Assembly (NCBI GenBank): GCA_028282865.1
Contig: JANQHA010000499.1
Location: 1-17,531, forward strand
DNA: 17,531 nucleotides
Direction of reading: 5' to 3'
DNA from: Oligoflexales bacterium
Lineage (GTDB): Bacteria; Bdellovibrionota_B; Oligoflexia; Oligoflexales; CACXFL01
Shown: piece after piece, positions 7,849-14,955 of the stretch
Numbering within the stretch: position 1 is the first letter of the stretch
How the letters are laid out: each line of letters begins with the position of its first letter
The notes under the pieces: generated by a model
Told to the model about the DNA's origin: nothing
What the model saw: only the letters and a program-made list of their open reading frames with translations
Database searches by the model: none
Made by a program: the position numbers and the translations under genes

Positions 7849-9267
7849 TCACTTTTCGAAGACTACTTTTTTTGTTTCTCGCATTTGTCCACTGGCGTCT
7901 TTCGTCACAATATCAATGGTAGCCTTTCGCGTACAATCAATATTAGCAAGGATTTTGATCTCATCCATCGTCGCTAAAACATCTGCACCGTGTGGCATAT
8001 TGCCCGACACCCAAGGAAAAAGCCAAATTCTAGTCTTAGAAATTTTTTCATAACATTCTTTATAGGACAGAGGATCTCCATCAATGAATTTCAGCAATAC
8101 TGTACCCTTGTACTTCGCGATTGTACCTTTTCTTGACATGGTAGCTAGTTTCTGAAAAAAGATCTCCACTTCATCCGGAGAAGCATTTTTAGGAAAAAAG
8201 TATCTAATATCACCGTTTTCGTAATCGTAGTAGAAAAATGGGAGATCTGAAATAACAATAGTTGAATCAGTAGTCATCTTCAAAGGGTTGATAGCCCTTT
8301 TATGCAGCGTAACTAACAATGAACGGCAGTTCTTTGCTGGAACGTCGTTACGTCTCTGATAATATAAGTGACACGTCGCAAAAAATTTGTGGCCAGGGTG
8401 GTATGCAAACATATTCTGTGCCGAAAAAATATAAGTAGGACCACTAGGGTCTGCAAGCAAATTTTCAATTGTCTCTTGAAATTCTGTTCCCAAATTTGTG
8501 TGTTGATTTGATATTATTCGTCCTTTTGTTTCATCGGGACTCTTAACCCTTGCGCTATCGTAGTCTGAGGTAACCAGCGCTATAGGTTTAAAAGCTTTAC
8601 CAAAGAATATACCTCCAGAACTTCCGCCAACTTGATTACACTCGTCTCTACCCATAAAAGAAGATCGTACGAATTTATCATTTTCCGTAAACTTGCTAGT
8701 ACACCTAGAAATGTATTTCTCCATCCCATTGGGATGAGCAATTAGCACCATTTGTTCGTTCCCTTTTTGAAACGGACCAATTTCTAAAGGTTGGATATTG
8801 ACATTATTAAGGTTACCTGAAATAGCAGGCTTTAAAGTTGCAACAGCGACATCTGGTAAAAACACCCCTCGACTTGTAAGTAATAATTTATCGCATGGCA
8901 GCGCTACATGCCTTGCACCCGAAACTTTGAGAGGATTCTTGTCATAGTTAAAAATAACAACTGTTTTGTCACACTGAGACTGATCTTTTAGGCAGTGTCC
9001 TGCAGTAAGAAGAATAAGTTTCTCTTTATCAAGCCGATGATGAAAAACACCGCCAGAGCAATAACCAGGGATAGGTTGCAATTCCCGATAATTTTTAAGA
9101 TCAGATAATAGCACAACACTTGATGCTACCTTCAGCACTTTAGAGTTCTTTTCCTGACTAATAGGATGCCAGGATGATTTATCAATCACCTCCTCCAAGG
9201 AACTATCTCGCTGGACCGGCTTACACGCTACTAGTATAAGAAAGAACCCTATAACTATTTGCTTCAT
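7849..9267 (-). CDS. Trypsin-like serine protease lipoprotein with long C-terminal extension
   Basis: 472 residues from the ATG at 9267, chosen because a GGGGG sits 6 bases upstream and because MKQIVIGFFLILVAC is then a compact lipoprotein signal with the lipidated Cys at residue 15. An adjacent ATG at 9270 and one at 9291 are also in frame. The protease triad is visible: His91 in LLTAGHC, Asp139 in LPDVAV and Ser217 in GGSSGG. The order, spacing and sequence fit the S1/V8-like trypsin fold, with about ten cysteines that may form disulfides. About 200 residues after the protease domain match nothing I recognise. A lipidated exported protease could act on envelope or external proteins. It is convergent with the hybrid kinase gene (26 nt between stops) and is not evidently part of any operon here. 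Protease assignment is strong; substrate is unknown. Confidence 0.85.
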   Translation of the reverse strand: MKQIVIGFFLILVACKPVQRDSSLEEVIDKSSWHPISQEKNSKVLKVASSVVLLSDLKNYRELQPIPGYCSGGVFHHRLDKEKLILLTAGHCLKDQSQCDKTVVIFNYDKNPLKVSGARHVALPCDKLLLTSRGVFLPDVAVATLKPAISGNLNNVNIQPLEIGPFQKGNEQMVLIAHPNGMEKYISRCTSKFTENDKFVRSSFMGRDECNQVGGSSGGIFFGKAFKPIALVTSDYDSARVKSPDETKGRIISNQHTNLGTEFQETIENLLADPSGPTYIFSAQNMFAYHPGHKFFATCHLYYQRRNDVPAKNCRSLLVTLHKRAINPLKMTTDSTIVISDLPFFYYDYENGDIRYFFPKNASPDEVEIFFQKLATMSRKGTIAKYKGTVLLKFIDGDPLSYKECYEKISKTRIWLFPWVSGNMPHGADVLATMDEIKILANIDCTRKATIDIVTKDASGQMRETKKVVFEK

Positions 9268-9377
9268 CATGCACCCCCAACCAAACACCATACCGATGCT
9301 AAATATATCACAATATCTTATACATTAAAGTGTTCAATGCAGCCGCCTTCATACCCAGCAAAACTTTATTGAACTCC

Positions 9378-9435
9378 AGTCATCCCCAGGCGAAACCGTC
9401 GGGGATCTTTAGTGATAAGCAAGAGATTCCCGACG
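9378..9435. repeat. REP-like palindromic element
   Basis: GC-rich palindromic sequence in an intergenic gap. One possible stem pairs CGTCGGGGATCT (9397-9408) with AGATTCCCGACG (9424-9435), 12 bp with one G-T wobble and a 15-base loop. A competing shorter stem pairs ATCCCC (9382-9387) with GGGGAT (9401-9406). The GATCCCC...GGGGATGAC-type core read on the minus strand resembles dispersed extragenic palindromes of many proteobacterial genomes. It lies downstream of the regulator gene on the minus strand and upstream of the protease gene, so it could also affect transcript ends. Only one copy is in this window, so its repetitive nature is inferred from its form. Confidence 0.6.
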
Positions 9436-9497
9436 CTGCTTTGCTGCTGGGAATGGCGGTGCGCTGCTTTGCTGCTGGGAATGGCGGTGCGCTGCTT
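9435..9497. repeat. 28-bp tandem repeat, two full copies plus 7 bases
   Basis: 9435-9462 and 9463-9490 are identical 28-base units, followed by the first 7 bases of a third (9491-9497). Each unit holds a CTGGGAATGGCGG segment whose GGGAAT can pair with the ATTCCC at 9426-9431. The duplication therefore extends the right end of the adjacent palindromic element. A small plus-strand open frame across it is an accident of the repeat and has no ribosome site. Confidence 0.9.
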
Positions 9498-9522
9498 CGT
9501 ACATGGCAATGATTTATAAACT

Positions 9523-10956
9523 CTACGAGGCCTTAGACAACTTTACCTGGTTGATATCAGCCATTACCACCTCATACTCCGAAGTAAGTATGTCAATCTG
9601 AGCCTTTAATTCATCCGCGTTATGTTCTTCAGCTAGATCTTCCAACCTCTCGCATGCCGCCGCTAAAGACCTTGCTCCAATATTCTCCGCCATACCCCGT
9701 AGCTTATGGGCAAGTCTCTGAGTCGATTCATGAGCAGCAGTATGATCTAAACTATCTACGGCACTTTTACTGGTGTTAGTAAAAAGTTCAAATAATCCGT
9801 AAATAAACTCAGCCGGATTATCGTCTGATACTTCCGTCAACTCCTTAAGGTAATCGTGATCTAGTGTCTTAAATATGCTGCAATCAAATTCGGCTTCGAT
9901 GCGCTTATCGACACCTGAATTTGGAGAGCATATATTAACAACCTGTGTGATATCCTCTAGGCTGATAGGCTTCTCAAATAAATGATCCATCCCGGCATCA
10001 ACACACTTCTGTTTAGTTAAATCATCTTTATCACCTAGCATCCCAAAGACTTTAGTAGAGCCGCCAGTATGTTTCTTGATCTTACTAGTCGCTTCAAAAC
10101 CATCCATAACTGGCATCAAGCAATCCATTAAGACAAATTCAAAGCCCTTTTCTTTAACAAGCTCCACCGCCTGCCTGCCATCGGATGCAACCTCTGATTT
10201 AACATCAAACTTTTTAAGCATTGCTGCCACCAGCTCGCAGTTCACTTCATTATCATCTACAATTAATATCTTCGGAGCTTCACTCACCCTATGGATAAGC
10301 TGATAGCCTTTCCCGTAAACTGTATTCAGTTCGACCTTACTCTCGACCTCTACAAGAAGCTGCCTCATTTCGTAAATCTTTTTCTCGATAGCCTTATTGG
10401 TAACTTTTTTTCCACTCCAAATATGATTCACAAAAGAGTCCTTGGAGACCACCATCCCTTGATTCACCATCAGATTCTCAAATGCAAGACACAGCTGCGG
10501 TGTCAAGAATGTTTCTTTTTTACTTGAACACAATAATTTTCGTTTGTGATCTAAAGTCAAATCTCCAAATTCCAAAATATTACTGCTACTGAGTTGATTT
10601 CGGAGCTCAAGTCGTGAAGATAGACGTGAACGTAACTCTTCGGCATTGATTGGTTTAGCGATAAAATCATCAGCACCATTTTGTAATGCAGCTTTTAGAA
10701 TCGAATCAGAAGGCTTTGAAGTCATGACAATGATCGGAATGTAAGACCACCGAGTTCGAATCTCGCTAACAAATTCAGTACCTAGTTGATTGTTAGCTAA
10801 GTATACATCTAAAAATAATGCCTTGGGGTTATATTGCTTACTACCGCCAAGTAACTTCTGAGTTTCAGGAAAACTAATCACCTCGACACCAGTGACTTTG
10901 GAAATCAGGGGTGCAACACTAGGATCGTCATCCACTACAATAAAGTAGCTTTTCAA
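9523..10956 (-). CDS. Response regulator with REC-wHTH-REC-HPt architecture
   Basis: 477 residues from a TTG at 10956; GGGAG lies 6 bases upstream and the receiver begins at once (MKSYFIVVDDDP). Domains: receiver 1 (5-118; D9-D11, phosphoacceptor D50 in LFLDV, T79, K101); OmpR/PhoB winged helix (about 128-222, ending in the wing NTVYGKGYQL); receiver 2 (229-345; D234/D235, phosphoacceptor D278 in LMDCLMPVMDG, K329); HPt (about 365-470; H417 in RLAHKLRG). The usual switch Thr of receiver 2 is Leu307 (GMLGD). The first half is a normal OmpR-type transcription factor; the second half looks like the receiver-HPt tail of a hybrid kinase. The protein could both bind DNA and relay phosphate. It is transcribed away from two further receiver genes at 11228 and 11729, and may control that divergent promoter; this last point is inference. 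Confidence 0.9.
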   Translation of the reverse strand: MKSYFIVVDDDPSVAPLISKVTGVEVISFPETQKLLGGSKQYNPKALFLDVYLANNQLGTEFVSEIRTRWSYIPIIVMTSKPSDSILKAALQNGADDFIAKPINAEELRSRLSSRLELRNQLSSSNILEFGDLTLDHKRKLLCSSKKETFLTPQLCLAFENLMVNQGMVVSKDSFVNHIWSGKKVTNKAIEKKIYEMRQLLVEVESKVELNTVYGKGYQLIHRVSEAPKILIVDDNEVNCELVAAMLKKFDVKSEVASDGRQAVELVKEKGFEFVLMDCLMPVMDGFEATSKIKKHTGGSTKVFGMLGDKDDLTKQKCVDAGMDHLFEKPISLEDITQVVNICSPNSGVDKRIEAEFDCSIFKTLDHDYLKELTEVSDDNPAEFIYGLFELFTNTSKSAVDSLDHTAAHESTQRLAHKLRGMAENIGARSLAAACERLEDLAEEHNADELKAQIDILTSEYEVVMADINQVKLSKAS

Positions 10957-11227
10957 TTTCAGCTCCCGCCTATATTACTTGCTAGTCTTCGAATATTTTA
11001 CCATACGGCCGTTCCATTAATAATCCAGAAAATTCAAATAGTTAAAAACATACTTTACAAGGGTAAATCTTAACTTTCAGCCCACCACATCCCTAATAAT
11101 TACAGTAGTTTATTAGAATATCTCCAAACCCCACTTTTTTGTATATATTTGAAATCATTAAGTTTTATGAGGAATCTTACGAATTATTATATAGCAACAA
11201 AACACAAAAAGTTAAGGGAGATTAACC
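10957..11227. promoter_or_regulatory. Divergent intergenic region between two response-regulator genes
   Basis: 271 AT-rich bases with no convincing gene. It contains a perfect 7-bp inverted repeat, CTAATAA (11093-11099) and TTATTAG (11110-11116), and a 5-bp one, TTTAC (11054-11058) and GTAAA (11063-11067). Both are possible protein-binding sites. A weak plus-strand promoter could be TTATGA (11165-11170), 17 bases, TATATA (11188-11193). The function is inferred from position only. Confidence 0.35.
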
Positions 11228-11656
11228 ATGAGTAATTTAGCTTATAAATACTTTCAGAAAGAGCCAAAAGAGTCATTAGACCTTTCGAAAGCTGAACGCG
11301 TAAACATTATACTTCTTGATGATGACCCGACTTTTGGAGAAGTCATTAAAAGGTATGCAAAGAAGTACAATATTTCCTTAGAAGTGAAGCAGACCGTCTC
11401 AAGTTTCGCAGAAGCTTTGTCCAATACTAAGTACGATGTAGTTATTTTGGACTATTACCTGGATGAATACACCGGTACTGCAGTTGCACAAGCCATCCAT
11501 GATTTGCCGATTGTCTTGATATCTCGTAAAAGCCAATGGCAAAAGCAAACCACAGAACTTCCTACAGAAATTCGAAGATTTATTCATAAAAAATATGGCG
11601 CGGACAAAATTCTTTCGGAGGCTATTAGCCTTGCTATTAGTAATAAACAGAAATGA
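11228..11656 (+). CDS. Single-domain response regulator
   Basis: 142 residues. After about 25 polar residues comes one CheY-like receiver: VNIILLDDDPTFGE with the acidic pocket D31-D33, phosphoacceptor D75 in VVILDYYLDE, switch Ser99 in VLISRKS, and a Lys pair at 121-122 (IHKKYG) in place of the usual Lys-Pro. There is no output domain, so it would act by protein contact or as a phosphate shuttle or sink. AGGGAG lies 8 bases before the ATG. It is followed after 72 nt by the REC-PilZ-like gene in the same direction, and both diverge from the REC-wHTH-REC-HPt gene. It is a candidate partner for the HPt domains encoded nearby; no pairing can be proven from sequence. Confidence 0.9.
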   Translation: MSNLAYKYFQKEPKESLDLSKAERVNIILLDDDPTFGEVIKRYAKKYNISLEVKQTVSSFAEALSNTKYDVVILDYYLDEYTGTAVAQAIHDLPIVLISRKSQWQKQTTELPTEIRRFIHKKYGADKILSEAISLAISNKQK

Positions 11657-11728
11657 AAGATCTGCTATACTAGAATAATGCAGTGATTTATTTAGAATGG
11701 ATCGTTATCAAATGCGAGGAGGTTCACG

Positions 11729-12445
11729 ATGGCTAGGATCTTAGTAGCCGACGATATACAGGATATGCGAGTGTTGCTAACTGCTATTTTGCAGAAGTTT
11801 GGGCATACAGTCGTCGAAGCTTCCAGCGGTCGGGGAGTTGTAAAAATTCTTAAGAATGAAGATGAGGAAGATTTTGACCTAATATTACTTGATGTTAATA
11901 TGCCAGAGCTCAGTGGAATCGAAGCTATGGCAAAAATCAAAGAGTTGTCTCCAGATGTAAAAGTCTGCTTCATTTCTGGAGACAGAGATAAGAAGACTGT
12001 ATTAAGTGCTCTTTCTAGCGGTGGCCATGACTATATTGTTAAACCGATTGACCCTGCTATTCTTCAAGAAAAACTGAAGAAGCTACTTGGAACCGGAAGC
12101 ACTGAAGATTTCGCGGTGGTGAAGCTTAGAGCAAAAGCTGAGCTCCTCGGCCTGCCAATGCCAATTGACTTCTGGGTTACCGAATTATCAGAAGTTCATT
12201 TGACATTTGAATCTGTGATTCCATTTGAAGAAGGTGGACTTATAGAAATCAAAGCAAAATCGATTAACGAGGTGGTAGGAGAAGAAATCGTCTTTTCCTG
12301 CCAATCTGAAAGCGTGAAAAAAAACAAAGATAAATATTTTGTCAGGTGTTCATTCGTTGGGGTTCATGAAAATATTCGTAAAAAGATAAGATCTCTGGCG
12401 ATGAAAGGAACAAAAATCGATGATACAGTCGAGGAGGCTAGCTAG
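11729..12445 (+). CDS. Response regulator with C-terminal PilZ-like domain
   Basis: 238 residues. The receiver at 1-120 is complete: D8/D9, phosphoacceptor D55 in ILLDVNMPELSG, switch Ser83 in FISGD, K105 in VKPID. The C-terminal half (about 130-225) has the beta-rich pattern and the closing VRCSFVGVHENIRKKI segment seen in PilZ domains. The c-di-GMP-binding RxxxR and (D/N)xSxxG motifs are not evident: KLRAK stands at the start, and TELSEVHLTF where the second motif would be. It may therefore not bind c-di-GMP in the usual way. A strong AGGAGG lies 6 bases upstream of the ATG. It runs 3' to 3' into the phosphatase gene with 5 nt between stop codons. The receiver is certain; the PilZ assignment is moderately sure. 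Confidence 0.8.
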   Translation: MARILVADDIQDMRVLLTAILQKFGHTVVEASSGRGVVKILKNEDEEDFDLILLDVNMPELSGIEAMAKIKELSPDVKVCFISGDRDKKTVLSALSSGGHDYIVKPIDPAILQEKLKKLLGTGSTEDFAVVKLRAKAELLGLPMPIDFWVTELSEVHLTFESVIPFEEGGLIEIKAKSINEVVGEEIVFSCQSESVKKNKDKYFVRCSFVGVHENIRKKIRSLAMKGTKIDDTVEEAS

Positions 12446-12450
12446 GTAAC

Positions 12451-13071
12451 CTAGTCTATGCTGCAAAAAGGTAACTTTGATTTGTCTAAGAAACTTATTT
12501 CCAAATCGATGTTGACGTTAAATACCATATAAGAACAGTTAGGGATCTTAATTTTCTGACTTAAATCATGCCAATAAGCACAAAAAACTCGATGCATGCT
12601 CCCACCATGAGATGAGAGTGCAATAGTTTTGCCGACAAACTCCGGCGCCACCTCTTTGATTAATTCTACTAGGCGGTCACGATGCTCACCTTTTGTTTCA
12701 CCATTAGGAAATCTAAAGCCTAAATCATGGTTAGAAAAAAAAGCTTCTAAATAACCATCACCAAAAAGCTCTGCCGTCTGTGTTCGCAAAAGCCCTTCGC
12801 CTTCACCCAAGTCAATCTCCCGTAACCGTTTGTCAGTCGAAATCTGACACCCAATGGTCTTAGAAACAGCTTCGGCCGTTTGAACGGCTCTACTTAAATC
12901 ACTACTAAAAATGTGGTCGATCGGTTCGACCGCCAGAACTTCTGCCAATTTTTTTGCTTGAGAATACCCAGTAGCATTCAAGGGAATATCTGAATGCCCC
13001 TGCCACTTCCGGTGTTTATTCCAGTCAGTTTCGCCGTGACGAAACATGATAATTCGCGTTTCTTTAGGCAT
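12451..13071 (-). CDS. Histidine phosphatase family protein (phosphoglycerate mutase-like)
   Basis: 206 residues. The RHG signature FRHGETDWN gives the phosphorylated His12 with Arg11. SSDLSRAVQTAE supplies Arg61, REIDLGEGEG the acidic residue (E85), and SSHGGSMH the second catalytic His155. Length and motif order fit the broad cofactor-independent phosphatase/mutase superfamily, which covers small-molecule phosphatases such as alpha-ribazole phosphatase as well as protein phosphatases. The substrate cannot be read from the sequence, and with no cobalamin genes nearby I give no name. It lies 36 nt downstream of the small exported-protein gene in the same direction and may be co-transcribed with it. 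Confidence 0.92.
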   Translation of the reverse strand: MPKETRIIMFRHGETDWNKHRKWQGHSDIPLNATGYSQAKKLAEVLAVEPIDHIFSSDLSRAVQTAEAVSKTIGCQISTDKRLREIDLGEGEGLLRTQTAELFGDGYLEAFFSNHDLGFRFPNGETKGEHRDRLVELIKEVAPEFVGKTIALSSHGGSMHRVFCAYWHDLSQKIKIPNCSYMVFNVNIDLEISFLDKSKLPFCSID

Positions 13072-13107
13072 TTGTTAATCCAGAGTGCAGAGTTATGACA
13101 ATAATGT

Positions 13108-13611
13108 TCATTCACCTGATTGGCAATTAAAGCCAAAATCGGGATTGGTACGCTCTTCGTAGCCAGCTGGCCACTTTTGACAATGGCCTAATGTTTTCGA
13201 TTCACCATTTGAATTCCTAATAACAAGTGATTTGTTTTCATCTGCATTGAAGTGAAACTTCAATCCGTTTACTCCACTCAAATCAAAATAAAAATTATCA
13301 GAGCTGTATACCGTACCAATTTGCTCGACAAAATGAGTCCGAACGCCACAAAAATACTCTTTTTTACTAAATTTCACATTCCCAGCAATGCGCCCAATTA
13401 GATCTTTACCTAGATTAATCACAACCCAGTCACCTTCTCGAGGGTGATCCCTTCCTCCGATAAAAGATTTGTCCTTAACACAAACATAAGGAGTAGAATA
13501 CTTAGCACTAATGGGAGAAGCTATTGAGCTCGACTCAGAAATTCTTAATTTACAAGACCATGCTGAGTATAAAATGATTACAGAAGATAGAATTATAAAA
13601 ATAGTTTTCAT
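13108..13611 (-). CDS. Hypothetical exported protein, possibly a lipoprotein
   Basis: 167 residues. The N-terminus MKTIFIILSSVIILYSAWSC is a signal peptide. Its SAWSC end is an imperfect lipobox (large W at -2), so lipidation at Cys20 is uncertain. The mature part has four more cysteines (C44, C88, C144, C163) suited to two disulfides in the periplasm, and short beta-rich stretches such as GDWVVINLGKDLIGRIAGNV. No known domain is recognised. GAGG lies 7 bases before the ATG. The phosphatase gene follows 36 nt downstream. Export is well supported; function is unknown. Confidence 0.65.
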   Translation of the reverse strand: MKTIFIILSSVIILYSAWSCKLRISESSSIASPISAKYSTPYVCVKDKSFIGGRDHPREGDWVVINLGKDLIGRIAGNVKFSKKEYFCGVRTHFVEQIGTVYSSDNFYFDLSGVNGLKFHFNADENKSLVIRNSNGESKTLGHCQKWPAGYEERTNPDFGFNCQSGE

Positions 13612-13779
13612 CTATGGACCTCTCTATGGAAGATATTTTAGTTACAATGATATCTCATATAATCCGCTATGCAAATACCTTCATAACTATTAGCAAGGAT
13701 CCCGGATTTGAACAGGTATAACTATCTGTTAACTAAAGCTAAATTTAAAGCATTGGCGCGATCTATTTGGAGTTCCACT

Positions 13780-14301
13780 CTAGGCCAATTTCTCCACTAA
13801 CTCTTCGATAAAAAACTGGGTCTTTGCTGGTACTATTTTCTTAGGATAATAATATTCAATGCTTTCCAAAACCGATTCTGCATCTTTTAAACCTATGTGC
13901 TTAATTAAAAACTCTACATCATCTTTATCCGACGTATCCCACCTGGCGCTAATGCACTTCATAGCAAGCATACCCTTTGGATCAGGCACCCAAATGATCA
14001 GATGTGAAAGCGACAGCACTTCGTCTTTTCTAAATTTCGATGATAGGTACCCCATTGCCGCATCATTTAACCAATCTGTCGGTAGCGATTTCTCTTGAGC
14101 AATTTCACGGGAAGCAGCTCTAATAATACTAGAGGGTTCAAAGATTGCATCGACATCTTTAGTTGCGGCCCGAGCATCGAAGGCAATACACATGACACTA
14201 CCACCGACTACTCCGATCTCTCCCTTAACACCCCTCGTCCGAAGTTTTTCATTTAGCTTATGAAACAAATCTATAATTTGCTCTTTATTAATCACGGTCA
14301 A
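13780..14301 (-). CDS. Nucleotidyltransferase-like protein (DUF6036-type), putative toxin
   Basis: 173 residues. VVGGSVMCIAFDARAATKDVD holds the nucleotidyltransferase signature: Gly-Gly-Ser (33-35), then the metal-binding Asp pair D49/D51 in TKDVDAIF. Length and the small helical C-terminal half fit the DUF6036/AbiEii-related group. Members of the wider fold act as toxins that modify tRNA or proteins, while others have housekeeping roles. Its start codon overlaps the end of the HTH gene (ATGA, 14298-14301), so translational coupling is likely and no separate RBS is needed. The antitoxin-first order and the operator at the head of the pair support a toxin-antitoxin module. Fold assignment is good; toxicity and target are inferred. 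Confidence 0.75.
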   Translation of the reverse strand: MTVINKEQIIDLFHKLNEKLRTRGVKGEIGVVGGSVMCIAFDARAATKDVDAIFEPSSIIRAASREIAQEKSLPTDWLNDAAMGYLSSKFRKDEVLSLSHLIIWVPDPKGMLAMKCISARWDTSDKDDVEFLIKHIGLKDAESVLESIEYYYPKKIVPAKTQFFIEELVEKLA

Positions 14302-14870
14302 ACCCTTGCCAAAAAATTACTTAAAACAAAGATATTATTCTTTCGATACTGCCATGGCGATTCTAAAATTGCTGAGGCCTTCAGTGACTCCATACCAGAA
14401 ACAAACCAGGGCTTACTAAGGAAATGGTCACGATATGCCCATGAGGGAAAATCGGCCCCGACTTCGGTGCAAAGAAATAATACTGTCGAAGTGATGAGAG
14501 CCTTAATTCGTGCATCAAGCGTTTCAACCGGGGGAAGAACTAATAAACGAGGGTCGTATCTACGCCGAAAGTTATCAACGAAATCCATTAGGTGGATCTT
14601 CCAACTTTCAAAACCATCTCTTTCAATCTGTATGGAAAGGTAAACGACAGAGTGCGCCACCTCGACTGGCTCAGTTGGTGTCACCATGACCTCTAATTGC
14701 CGATCTAAGCTCTGACAAAGCACTCTGAGATTCTCCAATCGAATCCCTAGAGCTCCGTACTCAATCTTTCGAATATTCGACCTCGAAAGCCCTGATATCT
14801 CAGACAGCCGCCGTTCAGAGAGGTTTCTTTTTAATCTTAGTGACTTAATGACTCGATAATTCACAATCAA
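14298..14870 (-). CDS. XRE-family HTH protein, putative antitoxin of the nucleotidyltransferase
   Basis: 190 residues if started at the TTG (14870); a GTG at 14864 with a weak GGG 6 bases before it is an alternative. Residues about 7-60 form a Cro/C1-type helix-turn-helix (LSERRLSEISGLSRSNIRKIEYG). The C-terminal part ends in a block with PW, LESPxQxRKNNIFV and NFLAR, which I recall from HTH proteins paired with DUF6036-type nucleotidyltransferases; that recollection should be checked. The next gene overlaps it by 4 nt. A perfect 13-bp inverted repeat begins one base upstream of the TTG, so the mRNA leader is very short or absent and the protein probably represses its own promoter there. The likely role is antitoxin and autorepressor. 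HTH identity is strong; antitoxin role is moderate. Confidence 0.75.
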   Translation of the reverse strand: MIVNYRVIKSLRLKRNLSERRLSEISGLSRSNIRKIEYGALGIRLENLRVLCQSLDRQLEVMVTPTEPVEVAHSVVYLSIQIERDGFESWKIHLMDFVDNFRRRYDPRLLVLPPVETLDARIKALITSTVLFLCTEVGADFPSWAYRDHFLSKPWFVSGMESLKASAILESPWQYRKNNIFVLSNFLARV

Positions 14871-14871
14871 C

Positions 14872-14903
14872 CCAATATGGTATATTTATTTATACCATAT
14901 TGG
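14872..14903. promoter_or_regulatory. Perfect inverted repeat, likely operator of the HTH/nucleotidyltransferase pair
   Basis: CCAATATGGTATA (14872-14884) and its exact reverse complement TATACCATATTGG (14891-14903) flank a 6-base AT spacer. The site touches the start of the HTH gene and lies in the 85-nt gap after the lipoprotein gene. It is AT-rich and has no T tail, so it is not a terminator. TATAAA-like sequence inside the repeat on the minus strand could serve as a -10 box, in which case binding would block RNA polymerase. The palindrome is directly seen; autoregulation is inferred. Confidence 0.75.
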
Positions 14904-14955
14904 ATTAAATAAATATGCCTTTAGTATAACTACCCGATTTTAAAGCTAGCTTAAA

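Noticed and set aside
9330..9512. A 60-codon plus-strand open frame.
   Set aside because: It crosses the palindromic element and the 28-bp tandem repeat and has no ribosome-binding site; its protein simply repeats.
11631..11671. A promoter for the REC-PilZ-like gene based on TATACT (11666-11671).
   Set aside because: There is no -35 box at suitable spacing; TTGCTA at 11631-11636 is 29 bases away.
12437..12453. A small near-palindrome (CTAGGTAACCTAG) between convergent genes as a terminator.
   Set aside because: It is short and AT/GC-mixed, lacks a T run, and overlaps both stop codons.
13695..13745. A tRNA-like segment on the minus strand (GTTCAAATCC T-arm-like sequence with a GTTAAC nearby).
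   Set aside because: The T-stem pairs at only about 3 of 5 positions, no acceptor or D arm can be built, and there is no CCA-like end. Probably chance.
14260..14643. A 127-codon plus-strand open frame opposite the HTH/nucleotidyltransferase pair.
   Set aside because: It lies antisense to two well-supported genes and shows no domain or ribosome site.
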